Counted from the stretch's first letter, positions 15,439 through 25,430 are shown. The stretch is 64,000 nucleotides of DNA from Cellulomonas sp. APG4 (GCF_009996735.1 NZ_JAACYI010000014.1:35685-99684); one strand, 5' to 3'. Made by a program: numbers and translations. Notes: generated from the sequence alone by a model not told the origin.

Positions 15439-16285
15439 GCCCGCGCGGAACGATCGCGGCGAGGAGGTCCTCCGCCGGGGTGCTCGAGGGCCGGTCGCTC
15501 ACCTGTCCGTCGCCCAGCTCGACCACGCGCCACGCGCCGTCGTCGCGCAGCACCACGTCGAGGGTGACGAACGCGAGCCCGAGCCTGGCGACCAGCGGCG
15601 CGACGGCCGTGAGGGCCGGGGCCGGCGGCACGTCCGACGGGGTGTCCGGGTGGGCGGTGACGAGCCTGCACTCGCCGTCGACCCACCACGTCCGTGCCTC
15701 GGCCGAGACGAACCGTTCGAACCGCCGCAGCACGAGACCGCCCACCAGGTCGTCGCCGCGCAGCTCGAGGAACTTCGCAGCGACTGCGCGCGCGGTCGGG
15801 ACGTCCGCGACGTCGGGGACGTACGCGGCCTCGTCCCAGTGGTGCTTGAGGGACCTGGTGAAGTCGCGCAGCACGGCCGCACCCGAGCCCAGATCGCGGC
15901 AGCAGCGCTCGAACGCGTCGAGATCCGGCCCGTCGGTCCACACGGACTCGGGGGTGACGTCCGCGAGCGCCGTGGCCCAGCCGGGCAGCTCATGGGCCGC
16001 ACGGAAGTGCTCGACCGACGTGCGCAGCCGGACGTCGCGTCGCCCCAGCTGCTCCTCGAGCCGGGCGTACTGCTCCGAACGCAGCATCCAGCCCCGGTAC
16101 ACGGCGTCGTCCGAAGGCCCCGGAAGGCGGACGACGGCGTCCTCCCAGCGGCCGGCCGCGAGCGCGTCGTGGTCCACCAGCCCGACGGCGTGCCCCGCGG
16201 CACGCGCGGCGACGCCCTCGGCACGGAAGTGCTCATCGGCACGTCGAGGATCGAGCGGATCGGCGGGGAGCAGCAGCAGCAGCAT
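15410..16285 (-). CDS. ATP-grasp domain protein
   Basis: A 291-residue protein resembling the DUF4343/ATP-grasp group. The segments VLRDFTRSLKHHWDEAAYVPDVAD and FVSAEARTWWVDGECRLVTAHPD correspond to nucleotide-binding strands, and VARLGLAFVTLDVVLRDDGAWRVVELGDGQVSD carries the metal-binding D-x(n)-E-x-G-D pattern at the C-terminus. ATP-grasp ligases couple ATP hydrolysis to amide or ester bond formation; the substrate is unknown. The start ATG at 16285 is the first credible methionine. It overlaps the end of the ImmA/IrrE-like gene tail to tail. Confidence 0.82.
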   Translation of the reverse strand: MLLLLLPADPLDPRRADEHFRAEGVAARAAGHAVGLVDHDALAAGRWEDAVVRLPGPSDDAVYRGWMLRSEQYARLEEQLGRRDVRLRTSVEHFRAAHELPGWATALADVTPESVWTDGPDLDAFERCCRDLGSGAAVLRDFTRSLKHHWDEAAYVPDVADVPTARAVAAKFLELRGDDLVGGLVLRRFERFVSAEARTWWVDGECRLVTAHPDTPSDVPPAPALTAVAPLVARLGLAFVTLDVVLRDDGAWRVVELGDGQVSDRPSSTPAEDLLAAIVPRGLSGSRTPSR

Positions 16286-16513
16286 GCGCCGATCCTCGCC
16301 CAGATCCCTGCGTGCCTCGCAGTCGTCCACAGGCCCCACGCGGACGCTGTTCGGCTCGTCGCGGAAGCCGGGCGACAGCCTCGGCCGAGCGACACAGCGC
16401 GCCCCACGCCATCCTCCCGCCAGGGCGCCGCGCAGGTGGACCTCATCCCCGGCGCGCCGTGTGCCGATGCCCTCAGGGAGCCCTCTCAGCCCCCCACCCG
16501 AGGAGCCGCGTCG

Positions 16514-17443
16514 ATGGCACGCCCGGCGAGTCCCACCGTTCGAAGCCAGACACGCGCGCTCGCGGTGATCTGCGCGCTGACGGGGATGATCTCGCTCGCC
16601 GCGGTCGTCCTGCCCTACAGCCCGACCTCCCCGCTGGCGTACTGGGGGAGCGCGGGGGGCGTGCTGCTCGCCGTGGCGACCGCGCTGCTCGTCGGCCAGG
16701 AACGCATCCGTCCCTGGCACCTGCATGCCGCGCTCGTGCTGCTGACCCTCGCGGTCACGGCAGGGGTGGCGCTGTCGACCACGCCGTCGGGTGTCGTGAT
16801 GACGGCCATCTGCTTCCTCTGGATCGCGGCCTACAGCGCCGTGCAGCACTCACCGCGGGTGCTCGCGCGGTACCTGGTGGCGATCGCCGTCGGGTTGGCC
16901 GTGGCTCTCGGGTACGCCGACGCCTTCTCACCTGTGCTGACGTGGCTCCTCGTGGTCGGGACGTACGCCGCCGTCGCGGTCGTGCTGAACCGGACGGTCC
17001 AGGCGCTGCGGCGCGAGGCCTCGACGGACCCGCTGACGGGGACCCTCAACCGCCGCGCCTTCACGGGCGCCGTCGAGCTCGCGATCCGGCGCGCACGTCG
17101 CACCGGCGGCACCGTCGCGCTCGCGACCATCGACCTCGACGACTTCAAGGCCGTCAACGACGTCCACGGCCACGCAGCCGGTGATGCCGTGCTCGTGGAC
17201 CTCACCCGTGCGTGGCAGCAGACGCTGCCGCCCGAGGGGTCACTCGGCCGGCTCGGCGGGGACGAGTTCGCCATCCTGCTGCCACAGGCCACCGCCGACG
17301 ACGCCCGAGTGGCGCTGGCAGCTCTGGCTGCGGAACCCTGCGGCTGGTCGGCAGGCGTCGCGCAGTGGGACGGCCACGACGTGACTGCCCTGCTCCATGC
17401 AGCCGACGTCGACCTGTACGCGGCGAAGGTCTCCCGCGGCTGA
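16514..17443 (+). CDS. Membrane-bound GGDEF protein (diguanylate cyclase), copy A
   Basis: A 309-residue protein with six or so transmembrane helices (about 15-160) and a C-terminal GGDEF domain. The active-site motif GGDEF is intact at about 248-252 (GRLGGDEFAIL), preceded by DPLTGTLNRRAF and IDLDDFKAVND, so synthesis of cyclic di-GMP is likely. No RxxD product-inhibition site was evident. It has the same length and layout as the copy at 18712-19641 on the other strand. Confidence 0.9.
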   Translation: MARPASPTVRSQTRALAVICALTGMISLAAVVLPYSPTSPLAYWGSAGGVLLAVATALLVGQERIRPWHLHAALVLLTLAVTAGVALSTTPSGVVMTAICFLWIAAYSAVQHSPRVLARYLVAIAVGLAVALGYADAFSPVLTWLLVVGTYAAVAVVLNRTVQALRREASTDPLTGTLNRRAFTGAVELAIRRARRTGGTVALATIDLDDFKAVNDVHGHAAGDAVLVDLTRAWQQTLPPEGSLGRLGGDEFAILLPQATADDARVALAALAAEPCGWSAGVAQWDGHDVTALLHAADVDLYAAKVSRG

Positions 17444-17490
17444 CACTCTCGGGCCATCGGGGTCCGGCGCCGACCGATAACGTGCGGCTC

Positions 17491-18135
17491 ATGCGATTCG
17501 ACCTCGAGGCCGTGCTCTTCGACATCGACGGAACGCTGGTCGACTCCACTCCCGCGGTCGAGCGGACGTGGCGCACGTGGGCGTCACGACGCGACGTCGA
17601 CGCGGCCGAGGTCTTGCGCGTGTGCCACGGCAGGCGAACCCAGGACACCGTCGCGCTCTTCGTCCCTCCCGAGCAGCGGGCGGAGGCCGTCCTCGAGCTC
17701 GAGCGACTCGAGCTCGAGGACCTGGACGACGTCGTCGCGCTGCCCGCGGCAGGTTCTCTGCTGGCTCGGCTGCCTGCTGATCGGTGGGCGGCCGTGACGT
17801 CCGGGTCGCAGCGGCTGATGCGTGCGCGCCTCGCCGCCGCCGGGCTGCCCGTGCCACGGGTCCTGATCGCGGCCGAGGACGTCACCGCCGGCAAGCCGGA
17901 CCCGGACGGGTACCTGAAGGCGGCCGCCGCCCTCGGCGTCGACCCGCGACGGTGCCTCGTGGTCGAGGACGCGCCCGTGGGCGTCCGCGCCGGCAAGGCC
18001 GCCGGTGCGCGGACGCTCGCCGTCACCACGTCGCACGACGCCGCCGAGCTCGGCGAAGCGGACGCGATAGCGCCGGACCTGGCCTCCGTGACCGTGGCGC
18101 CGGCACAAGGCGGGCTCGTCGCGACGGTCCGCTGA
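17491..18135 (+). CDS. HAD-IA family phosphatase
   Basis: A 214-residue HAD hydrolase. The nucleophile motif is FDIDGTLVDS with Asp11 and Asp13. Motif II is VTSGS, motif III is the lysine in AGKPDPDGYL, and motif IV is LVVEDAPVGVRAGKAAG. The helical cap between 17 and 90 places it in subfamily IA, close to sugar-phosphatases such as those acting on 2-deoxyglucose 6-phosphate or glycerol 3-phosphate. It starts 47 bases after copy A of the GGDEF gene, probably in one transcript, and ends convergent with tmRNA. Confidence 0.9.
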   Translation: MRFDLEAVLFDIDGTLVDSTPAVERTWRTWASRRDVDAAEVLRVCHGRRTQDTVALFVPPEQRAEAVLELERLELEDLDDVVALPAAGSLLARLPADRWAAVTSGSQRLMRARLAAAGLPVPRVLIAAEDVTAGKPDPDGYLKAAAALGVDPRRCLVVEDAPVGVRAGKAAGARTLAVTTSHDAAELGEADAIAPDLASVTVAPAQGGLVATVR

Positions 18136-18184
18136 CGGGCTGGACGACGCCGTGTACCGGCGGTCTGGCCTTGACGGGCAGCAC

Positions 18185-18216
18185 GAAGGCCGCCGCCCTG
18201 GTGGGCGACGGCCTTC
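18185..18216. terminator. Bidirectional hairpin between HAD gene and tmRNA
   Basis: GAAGGCCG at 18185-18192 pairs with CGGCCTTC at 18209-18216 and, after one mismatch, five more base pairs close on the loop TGGT. It serves the tmRNA on the minus strand and perhaps the HAD gene. Confidence 0.75.
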
Positions 18217-18225
18217 GCGATGGGG

Positions 18226-18589
18226 TGGAGGTGGCGGGAATCGAACCCGCGTCCGATGGCAGTGAAACAGGTCTTCTCCGGGCGCAGCTTGCTACGAGTT
18301 TCTCGGCCCCAGCGATCACGCAAGCAAGTCGCTGACAGGCCCAGTCGTCTGAAAGTCCCCCCAACCCCGACGACGAGGGTTGGGAGCAGTGGCTCTCTAG
18401 ATGACGCCAGACACTGAGTCGAGAGCTAGCTCAGGCTGACGGACTTCGGGACTCGCTCAGGCGGCGAGTGCGAAGTCGGTGCGCTTGGAATCGGCACCTA
18501 TGGGTTTGCGGGGAGCGTTAACGAGATAACCCCACATCCTCGGCCCGCTTCTCCTGGAACGACGGCCACCGTCGAAACCGATCACCCCC
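18226..18589 (-). ncRNA. ssrA: tmRNA (ssrA)
   Basis: The tmRNA rescues stalled ribosomes with SmpB. The 5-prime acceptor strand GGGGGTG (18589-18583) pairs with CACCTCC (18233-18227), followed by a T-arm GGGTTCGATTCCCGCC. Near the 5-prime end CGGTTTCGAC is the conserved tmRNA start. The tag frame encodes ADSKRTDFALAA and then TGA at 18459-18457; the ALAA end is the ClpXP degron. The 3-prime CCA is not encoded directly after the discriminator (sequence ACCCCA). Length about 364 nt. smpB lies 3.1 kb away on the same strand. Confidence 0.95.
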
Positions 18590-18711
18590 TGTGCAGTTGT
18601 CAACCACCCGCCGCAGCACCGTGGCGCCTCGGACGAGCAGGTCAAGCATACGTCCCAACGGAGCCGCACTCCCACCTATTCCCGCAGGCCGTCGCGGCAC
18701 GGACGGGCAGG

Positions 18712-19641
18712 TCAGGAGGCCGACTTCACCTGGTACAGGTCGTCGTCGGCCCTGGAGAACCACTCGTCGAACGGTTCGCCCCGCCAGGTCGCCATGCCGG
18801 CGGACCACGAGCAGAGCTCGTCGCTCAGGCGGCCGACGACGGCGGTGGCCGTCGCGCGGTCGGCGCGGGGGAGGAGGAGCGTGAACTCGTCCCCTCCGAA
18901 TCTCCCCAGCACGTCCTCCGCGCGCAGGTCGCCGCGCCAGCTGCGCGCCAGGCCACGCAGCACGTCGTCGCCCGTGGCGTGGCCGCGCTCGTCGTTGATG
19001 AGCTTGAAGTCGTCGAGGTCGAGCACCACGAGCGTCAGCGGCGCACCGGTGCGCCGCGCCCGGGCCATCTCGAGCTCCGCGACGGTGCGGAACGCCCGTC
19101 GGGACAGCGCGCCGGTGAGGGCGTCGGTGGTCGCCTCCTGGCGCAGGCGGACCACCCGGTGGTTGAGCACCACGGCAACAGAGCAGAACGTCGCGGACAG
19201 GAAGAACCACGACTGCACGGGGGACGGAGCCCCGGACCACCACAGCCCTAGGCCGAGGCCGACGACGATCCCGTAGAGGTAGCGGACCATCACGCGCGTG
19301 CGGTGGTGCAGCGCGCTGAACAGGGCCACCCACAGGAACGAGACGGACGTGATCAGCGTGCCGCTCGGTGTGGTCGACGCCCCGACGCACGCGGCGATCG
19401 CGACGGTCGCGATGCCCAGCGCGGTGTGGATGTGCGCGGCGCGTGCGCTGTCGGCGATCGTCCACAGGCCGCCGGCGAGGGCGAGCGCGAGGACCGCGAA
19501 GCCGATGCCGAGCGTGCGCGGCGCGGTGGGGCTGAACGGGAAGACCACCGTGGTGCCGACCACGCCTGCGGTCACGAGGCAGGCGAGGGCCAGCGTGCGG
19601 GCCTCTTCTCGCCGACCTGCGGTGCCGTGGGCACGGGGCAT
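18712..19641 (-). CDS. Membrane-bound GGDEF protein (diguanylate cyclase), copy B
   Basis: A 309-residue paralogue of the protein at 16514-17443. Membrane region is about 15-165; the C-terminal domain has DALTGALSRRAF, LDLDDFKLIND and FGGDEFTLLL at about 248-257. The active-site motif is intact. Both share the VGASTTPSG- or ALSTTPSG-type motif between helices. I chose ATG 19641, which has GGAGGTGTGGCG upstream, over a GTG at 19671. The two copies lie in opposite orientation around the HAD gene and tmRNA. Confidence 0.9.
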   Translation of the reverse strand: MPRAHGTAGRREEARTLALACLVTAGVVGTTVVFPFSPTAPRTLGIGFAVLALALAGGLWTIADSARAAHIHTALGIATVAIAACVGASTTPSGTLITSVSFLWVALFSALHHRTRVMVRYLYGIVVGLGLGLWWSGAPSPVQSWFFLSATFCSVAVVLNHRVVRLRQEATTDALTGALSRRAFRTVAELEMARARRTGAPLTLVVLDLDDFKLINDERGHATGDDVLRGLARSWRGDLRAEDVLGRFGGDEFTLLLPRADRATATAVVGRLSDELCSWSAGMATWRGEPFDEWFSRADDDLYQVKSAS

Positions 19642-19804
19642 CGCCACACCTCCGGGGGATTCGTCGCCCACGTCGTCATCGGCAGCCGGGCTCCGAGGCG
19701 AGACCCTAGCGAAGGATGATCTTGCTCACGTCCACGCCAGGTCCCGCGTGTCGCTCACACCCCGGGGAGTGGTGCAGGCACCGGGCCGGTCGTCGCGATC
19801 GACC

Positions 19805-21700
19805 TCACCACGTGCCTCCGCCGCCTCCGCTCACGCCGCCGCCGGAGAACGTCGAGCCGCCCGAGCCCGACGAGCCGGGGGTGGGCGCAGAGATCGCGCT
19901 GTCGGCCATCGCCGTGAAGCCGGTGAGGTCGCGCGTGAACGCGCCGGCGTCGTGCCAGAACCCGCCGTGCAGGTAGGCCGCGCCCACGTACCAGGTGGGC
20001 TCGGGCATCGCCTGGCCGCGCGCCGCGAGATCGGCGAAGACCTTTGCCCACCGCTCGGCAAGGCCGAAGGCGATCGCGAACGGGAGGTACCGGCTGAACA
20101 GGTCCTCACCCTCCTCGAACCGGATCTGGTCCGCCTCTGCCGTCTCGAGGTACTGACGGAAACCCTGCGCCTGCACCAGCACGGCGGTGCCGGCAGCGGT
20201 GCGGGCGGGGGCCATGCCCGTGAGCGCCGCCGCGACGATCCCCACGGCGACGACGGCCACCCCGGTGAGCGCCCACGTGGTCCACACGGCGAGCACGACG
20301 GTCGTCACGACGCCGAGGGCGATGAGACCGGCTGCGGCGAGCCCCCAGGTGGTACGCACGTGCTTGGGGTTCGAGCGGAACCAGCCCTGCGTGGTCACGT
20401 CGTCGTACAACGCGTCCTGCACCTTCGCCATGGACGCTGCGAAGGTCGTGCGCAGGTCCGACAGTGCGATCACGTCGCGGCCCTCGAACAGCTCGTCGAG
20501 CAGCAGCCGCTCGAAGGCGAGGAGGCCGGCCTGGTCCGTGCCGCCCAGCAGCACGAGCCGCCAGTCACCCCCGCTGCCGTCCTCCTCGGGTGACTCGACC
20601 TGCTCGATGCGCAGGTAGCCGCGCACGGCGAGGTCGACGAGCGTCGCGGTCACGTCGTGCGGGTCGGCCACCTCGTCGACGAGCGTGCCCAGCTGGCCGG
20701 GGCGCAGCCCGTCGGGCGGTGTGAACCGCACCGGGACGGGGGCCTTCGTGCGCGGACCGACGTCGGCCTGCTGCCCCGGCACCGGAGCGAGGCCCGGCGT
20801 GAGCCCGCGGAACTCCTCGTCCTGGCCTCGCCGTCGGGCACGACGCACGACGGCGGCCGTGCCGCCCAGGCCGAGCACCGCCGCGAGGGCGAGCGGTCCT
20901 GGCTCGGTCGCGAACGCCTGTCCTGCCGTCCAGCGGTCCTGGAGCAGGGGAGCGGCGTCGGCGAACGTCCCCGCGGGGTAGGTGACCCGCACCGTCATGG
21001 GCTCGCCGGCGTCGAGCTCGTCCTGGGTGAACTCGGCAGTGGTCCCGGCGTGGTCGGCGTCGGTGCACGGTTCGTCCCCCTCGGAGACCACGCACTCCGC
21101 ACCGGTCGCGTCGACCGGGCCGATCACGGTCACCCGCACGTCCTCCAGCGGGACCTGCCACGCCGAGCCGATCGCGTTGAGGTACAGCTCGTCCTCGTCG
21201 AGGCGCGGGAAGTGCTCGGTCGAGCTGACCCAGCCCTCGACCTCGTAGGTGACGCGGTAGGAGTGCACGCCCGTGAAGTCGTCGCGGTCCTCGTCGCCGA
21301 TGCGGACCTCGAGGTACGCGCCCTCCTCGCTGGTCTCGACGGCCGTCTCGGCGCCCGTGCTGCTGGTCACGAAGAAGTCCGTCATGCGGTAGACGCGGTC
21401 CGTCGGCTCCTCGGCCTCGACGGGCTGCTTCACGAGGTACCACAGCACGGGGCCGCGGTTGGGGTCGTTGCCGAAGTCGACGTCGAGCTCGAGGGTCACG
21501 CCTGCGTGCCCGTCCGGCCGCAGCTCGATCGTCTGGTCGTAGCGGACGATGCGGTCTTCCGGGTCCGACGACGCGTCGGCCGGCGTCGCGAGCAGCAGCG
21601 GGACGCCGATGAGGACGGCGGCGACCACGAGCGCGCAGCGCAGCGGGGCGAGTCGCTCACGCAGACGAGCCCCGCGGGGCGCCGGGGTGCAGCAGCTCAT
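19805..21700 (-). CDS. DUF2207 predicted membrane protein
   Basis: A 631-residue protein. It has a signal peptide (to about 44), an extracellular DUF2207 beta-rich domain (45-250) with two cysteines, a transmembrane helix near 265-280, a cytoplasmic segment, two helices around 455-500, and a Gly/Ser-rich C-terminus ([14 protein letters not shown]). This layout is typical of the DUF2207 family, whose function is unknown. Its start overlaps smpB by four bases (ATGA), so it may be cotranslated with smpB. Confidence 0.88.
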   Translation of the reverse strand: MSCCTPAPRGARLRERLAPLRCALVVAAVLIGVPLLLATPADASSDPEDRIVRYDQTIELRPDGHAGVTLELDVDFGNDPNRGPVLWYLVKQPVEAEEPTDRVYRMTDFFVTSSTGAETAVETSEEGAYLEVRIGDEDRDDFTGVHSYRVTYEVEGWVSSTEHFPRLDEDELYLNAIGSAWQVPLEDVRVTVIGPVDATGAECVVSEGDEPCTDADHAGTTAEFTQDELDAGEPMTVRVTYPAGTFADAAPLLQDRWTAGQAFATEPGPLALAAVLGLGGTAAVVRRARRRGQDEEFRGLTPGLAPVPGQQADVGPRTKAPVPVRFTPPDGLRPGQLGTLVDEVADPHDVTATLVDLAVRGYLRIEQVESPEEDGSGGDWRLVLLGGTDQAGLLAFERLLLDELFEGRDVIALSDLRTTFAASMAKVQDALYDDVTTQGWFRSNPKHVRTTWGLAAAGLIALGVVTTVVLAVWTTWALTGVAVVAVGIVAAALTGMAPARTAAGTAVLVQAQGFRQYLETAEADQIRFEEGEDLFSRYLPFAIAFGLAERWAKVFADLAARGQAMPEPTWYVGAAYLHGGFWHDAGAFTRDLTGFTAMADSAISAPTPGSSGSGGSTFSGGGVSGGGGGTW

Positions 21701-22170
21701 CGCTGACGACGCAGGCTCATCGCCGCCTGGGCCTCGCGGTTCTCCTGGCGCTCACGCAGCGTGTGTCGCTTGTCGTACTCCTTCTTGCCGCGAGCGAGTG
21801 CGATCTCGACCTTGGCCCGGCCGTCCACGAAGTACAGCGCGAGCGGCACGATCGTGCGGCCCTTGGCCTGCGACTCGCGCTCGAGCTCGTCGATCTGACG
21901 CCGGTGCAGCAGCAGCTTGCGCTTGCGCCGCGGTGCGTGGTTGGTCCACGTGCCCTCGGTGTACTCGGGGATGTGCACGCCCTCGAGCCAGGCCTCGCCG
22001 CGGTCCACCGACGCGAAGCCGTCGACGAGAGAGGCGCGACCGGCGCGCAGCGCCTTGACCTCGGTACCGGTCAGGACGAGGCCGGCCTCGTACGTCTCGT
22101 CGATGTGGTAGTCGTGCCGGGCCTTCTTGTTGCTCGCGACGAGCTTGCGCCCCGAGGTGTCCTTGGCCAT
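21697..22170 (-). CDS. smpB: SsrA-binding protein SmpB
   Basis: A 157-residue protein that binds the tRNA-like domain of tmRNA and delivers it to stalled ribosomes. N-terminal [23 protein letters not shown] and [19 protein letters not shown] are standard SmpB motifs. The C-terminal tail [20 protein letters not shown] is the part that enters the mRNA channel. The order DUF2207, smpB, M23, ftsX, ftsE on the minus strand is the usual actinobacterial neighbourhood. Confidence 0.96.
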   Translation of the reverse strand: MAKDTSGRKLVASNKKARHDYHIDETYEAGLVLTGTEVKALRAGRASLVDGFASVDRGEAWLEGVHIPEYTEGTWTNHAPRRKRKLLLHRRQIDELERESQAKGRTIVPLALYFVDGRAKVEIALARGKKEYDKRHTLRERQENREAQAAMSLRRQR

Positions 22171-22205
22171 GTCCCCAGGCTAGGGGATCGGTGCGACAGG
22201 GCCGG

Positions 22206-23567
22206 TCAGAAATACCCCATCGGGTTGACCGTGGCCCCGTTGCGGTAGACCTCGAAGTGCAGGTGGCACGCCGTCGAGGTGCCCGTGGTACCGGAGTAGC
22301 CGACCACCTGGCCTCGGCTCACCGACTGCCCCGCGCGCACCGCGAACCGGGACAGGTGGTTGTAGCTCGTCATGAGCGACTTCCCGGCCGAGTAGCCGTG
22401 GTCCAGCATCACCTGGTTGCCGTACCCGCCCCGGCCGGTGGCCCACACGACGGTGCCGGGTGCGGCCGCCAGGATCGCCGTGCCGCAGTAGGCGCGGAAG
22501 TCCGTGCCCGCGTGGAGCTTGCGGTACCCGTACACCGGGTGGATCCGGTACCCGTACGACGACGTGATGACCCAGGGGTTGAGCGGGGTCGGGTTGGTGA
22601 GCTTGCCGGCGGCGGGCGCCGACGAGCCGCCACCGCCTCCACCGCTCGAGCCGCCGTTGTTCTTGGCGGCTTCCTCCTGGCGGCGCCGCTCCTCCTCCTC
22701 GGCCTTCTTGCGCGCGGCTTCCTGGCGTGCGATGACGTCCTTGAGGTCGGCCTCGAGCTGCTCCTGCTGCTGCTCGAGCTCGGCCTGCTTGGCCAGGTGC
22801 GCGGCCTTCTGGTCCTCGATCGCGACGAGCTTGGCCTGCTGCTGCGCCTGGAGGTCCTCGAGCGCGTTCTTGGCGTCCTCCGCGGCCTGCCGCGCCTGCT
22901 CGGCCTCGACGACCTTCGCGTCGGCCTCGGTCTTCAGGCGGTCGATCTCCTCGCGCACCGCGGTGAGCCGTGCCTGCCGGTTGCGGTTGACGCCCGTGAG
23001 CTGCTCGAGGTCACGCAGGGCCTGGGTCTGGGTGCGCAGCGCGGTCGACGCGAGCGCGCTCTCCTCGACGAACTCCTCGGTGGTCGACGCGTCGAGCACC
23101 GCCGCGAGGGACGACGTCGTCATCTCGCCCTTGTAGGCCTCACGCGCCACCTGCCCGACGGCGGACCGCAGCTCCTCGGCGCGCGCGGTGTCCGTGGAGA
23201 TGTCCTCGGTGATCGTGGCCTCCTCGCCCTGCGCCACCTCGAGGCGGTCGGCGAGCAGCTGGGCCTCGATCTGGAGCTGGGCCAGCCTGTCCTCGGCGGC
23301 CGTGAGCTCGGCCTCGGCGACGGGGATCTGCGCCTGGACCTCCTCGAGCTCGGCCTGGGTCTGCAGCAGCGCGGCGTCGGTGCTCTCGAGGTCCGCGTGG
23401 ACGTCCTCGAGCGCCTCCTGGTTGTTCTGGGCGCGCTGCTCGGCCCGCCGCCGCTCGTCGTCGAGGTTGCCAGCGACGGCGGGGCTGACGGCTCCCGCGG
23501 CCATCAGCGCGGCCAGGAGGGTCGCGACCAGGGCGGTGGCACGGCGGCGGGGGGAGGGGCGAGTCAT
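22206..23567 (-). CDS. M23 murein hydrolase with coiled coil (EnvC/RipA-like partner of FtsEX)
   Basis: A 453-residue secreted protein: signal peptide to about 32 (AVSPAVAG), a long coiled coil of alternating charged residues (about 33-285), a Ser/Gly linker and a C-terminal M23 LytM domain. HAGTDF and HLHFEVYRNG hold the zinc ligands and the catalytic histidine, so it looks active. It lies one base before ftsX. FtsEX controls such coiled-coil proteins in cell division in other bacteria; here context supports that role but partner binding is inferred. Confidence 0.9.
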   Translation of the reverse strand: MTRPSPRRRATALVATLLAALMAAGAVSPAVAGNLDDERRRAEQRAQNNQEALEDVHADLESTDAALLQTQAELEEVQAQIPVAEAELTAAEDRLAQLQIEAQLLADRLEVAQGEEATITEDISTDTARAEELRSAVGQVAREAYKGEMTTSSLAAVLDASTTEEFVEESALASTALRTQTQALRDLEQLTGVNRNRQARLTAVREEIDRLKTEADAKVVEAEQARQAAEDAKNALEDLQAQQQAKLVAIEDQKAAHLAKQAELEQQQEQLEADLKDVIARQEAARKKAEEEERRRQEEAAKNNGGSSGGGGGGSSAPAAGKLTNPTPLNPWVITSSYGYRIHPVYGYRKLHAGTDFRAYCGTAILAAAPGTVVWATGRGGYGNQVMLDHGYSAGKSLMTSYNHLSRFAVRAGQSVSRGQVVGYSGTTGTSTACHLHFEVYRNGATVNPMGYF

Positions 23568-23568
23568 C

Positions 23569-24483
23569 TCAGACCTTCGTGTAGCGGCTCAGGGTGACGA
23601 CGCTCGAGATCGCGGCGAGCACGATCGCGACGGCGACGAGCAGGGGGGCGAGCGTCCAGACGGCCTCGGAGCCCACCCACGGGATGAACTCGAGCGAGCC
23701 GGCGAGCCAGTCCTCGACGAGGTAGCGCATGCCGAACCACAGGCCGCCGACCGCGAGGCCCGCGCCGATGGTCGCCGCAATGGCCCCCTCGAGCATGAAC
23801 GGGAGCTGGATGAACAGGTTGGACGCCCCGACCAGGCGCATGATGCCGGTCTCGCGCCGCCTGCTCATCGCCGAGAGGCGGATCGTCGTGGTGATCAGCA
23901 GCACCGCGGCGAGCAGCATCACACCCGCGAGCCCTGCCGAGACGAGGCTGAGCCGGTTCATCGCGAGGATGATCGGCTCGATCAGGCGCTTCTGGTCGAA
24001 GACCTCCTCGACGCCCTGCCGCCCGGTGAAGTGGTCGTCGACCACCTGGTACTGCTCGGGATTCACGAGCGCGACGCGCAGCGAGGCCTGCATCTGGTCG
24101 GCCGTGACGCCGCGCGCCCACTCCTCGTCGGCGAACCGCTCCTGGAACGAGGCGAAGGCCTGCTCCTTGGTCTCGACGTAGTACTGCTCGACGTACGGCT
24201 CCATCGCCTCGCCCTCGAGCTCGGCGACCAGGGCGTCCATCTGCTCCTCGCTCACCTCGCCCGCGGCGCACGTGGGGACGTCGGAGTCCTGCGGGCACAG
24301 GTAGATCGAGACCTCGACGCGGTCGTACCACTCGTCGGTGGTCTGCCCGATCTGGATCTGCAGCAGGCCCGCGGCACCCACGAACGTGAGCGACACGAAG
24401 GTCACGAGGATCACGGAGATCGTCATCGCGAGGTTGCGACGCAGGCCGATGCCGATCTCGGCGAGGATGAACTGGAGGCGCAC
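23569..24483 (-). CDS. ftsX: Cell-division permease FtsX
   Basis: A 304-residue membrane protein with one N-terminal helix (about 18-40), a large extracellular loop holding two cysteines (YLCPQDSDVPTC), and three C-terminal helices. The GIMRLVGASNLFIQLPFMLEG cytoplasmic loop is diagnostic. It forms a complex with FtsE and transmits its ATPase cycle across the membrane to peptidoglycan hydrolases. The GTG start (VRLQFILAEIGIGLRRNLAMT) at 24483 lies 13 bases after the ftsE stop. Length matches the family. Confidence 0.95.
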   Translation of the reverse strand: MRLQFILAEIGIGLRRNLAMTISVILVTFVSLTFVGAAGLLQIQIGQTTDEWYDRVEVSIYLCPQDSDVPTCAAGEVSEEQMDALVAELEGEAMEPYVEQYYVETKEQAFASFQERFADEEWARGVTADQMQASLRVALVNPEQYQVVDDHFTGRQGVEEVFDQKRLIEPIILAMNRLSLVSAGLAGVMLLAAVLLITTTIRLSAMSRRRETGIMRLVGASNLFIQLPFMLEGAIAATIGAGLAVGGLWFGMRYLVEDWLAGSLEFIPWVGSEAVWTLAPLLVAVAIVLAAISSVVTLSRYTKV

Positions 24484-24496
24484 GGTCCCGGCCCCC

Positions 24497-25186
24497 TCAG
24501 CGCGTCGAGCCGTAGACGCCGCGCGACTGGTCGCGCACCATCCGGCCGTTCTCGAGCTCGACCACACGCTTGCGCATCTGGTCGACGATCTCGTCGTCGT
24601 GCGTGGCCATGACCACGGTGGTGCCGGTCCGGTTGATGCGGTCGAGCAGGCGCATGATCCCCACGGAGGTGGTCGGGTCGAGGTTGCCGGTGGGCTCGTC
24701 GGCGAGCAGGATCGCGGGCCGGTTGACGAAGGCACGCGCGATCGCGACGCGTTGCTGCTCACCGCCCGAGAGCTCGTGCGGGCGACGCTTCTCCTTGCCG
24801 CCCAGGCCCACGAGCTCGAGCGTGTCCGGCACGGTGGTCAGGATGTGGTGGCGGGGCTTGCCGATCACCTGGAGGGCGAACGCGACGTTCTCGAAGACGG
24901 TCTTGTTGGGCAGCAGGCGGAAGTCCTGGAACACCGCGCCGATCTGCCGGCGCAGGTGCGGCACCTTCCACGTCGAGAGGCTGCCGAGGTCGCGGCCGGC
25001 GACGAACACGCGGCCCGCCGACGGGCGTTCCTCGCGCAGCGCGAGGCGCAGGAAGGTGGACTTGCCCGAGCCCGACGCGCCGACGAGGAAGACGAACTCG
25101 CCGCGCTCGACCTCGAGGTCCACGCCGTCGAGCGCTGGCCGGGCACCGCGGGCGTAGACCTTGGTGACGTTCTCGAAGCGGATCAC
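24497..25186 (-). CDS. ftsE: Cell-division ATP-binding protein FtsE
   Basis: A 229-residue ABC ATPase. Walker A is GASGSGKST (37-45), the Q-loop is AVFQDFRLL, the signature is [15 protein letters not shown] and Walker B is [12 protein letters not shown]. The FENVTKVY start is standard for FtsE. GTG 25186 begins MIRFEN. It is the first gene of the ftsE-ftsX-M23-smpB-DUF2207 run. Upstream lies the C-rich/G-rich hairpin region that separates it from a plus-strand glucosidase gene, whereas in many relatives prfB is immediately upstream. Confidence 0.96.
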   Translation of the reverse strand: MIRFENVTKVYARGARPALDGVDLEVERGEFVFLVGASGSGKSTFLRLALREERPSAGRVFVAGRDLGSLSTWKVPHLRRQIGAVFQDFRLLPNKTVFENVAFALQVIGKPRHHILTTVPDTLELVGLGGKEKRRPHELSGGEQQRVAIARAFVNRPAILLADEPTGNLDPTTSVGIMRLLDRINRTGTTVVMATHDDEIVDQMRKRVVELENGRMVRDQSRGVYGSTR

Positions 25187-25364
25187 GAGGGTCCTCAGGG
25201 TCGACGACGGCGCCGTGCGGCGCCGGGGGCAGGCGTCACCCCGCGGCGAGCGTAAGCAGTGCGCGCCGTCGGCCCCGCCCCAACACGCCGCACGCCCGTA
25301 GCCCGGCGCGGCCCGGCGCCCCTCAACCCGGACAACCCGGACACGCCCGCCGTGCCCACCCCGC

Positions 25365-25428
25365 CTGCCCGGCCCCACCCCCTCCCTGCCCGGCCCCACC
25401 CCCCTCCCTGCCCGGCCCCACCCCCTTC
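25365..25428. repeat. Three 21-22-bp C-rich tandem units
   Basis: Units begin CTGCCCGGCCCCACCCC at 25365, 25386 and 25408. They form the C-rich arm upstream of a hairpin; a G-rich stretch follows at about 25498-25560. The layout mirrors that around 7053-7290 but with different unit length. Nothing else was found in the 393-base gap between ftsE and the glucosidase. Confidence 0.8.
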
Positions 25429-25430
25429 GC

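Noticed and set aside
16286..16513. The 228-base divergent gap between ATP-grasp and GGDEF genes searched for a small gene.
   Set aside because: No frame with a plausible start and a recognisable composition; probably promoters only.
18590..18711. The 122-base gap beside the tmRNA gene checked for another RNA or gene.
   Set aside because: No convincing gene, tRNA or hairpin was found; it holds the presumed ssrA promoter.
19900..19910. GAGATCGCGCT inside the DUF2207 gene resembling the hairpin repeat arm.
   Set aside because: It lies in coding sequence without a partner arm and is probably chance.
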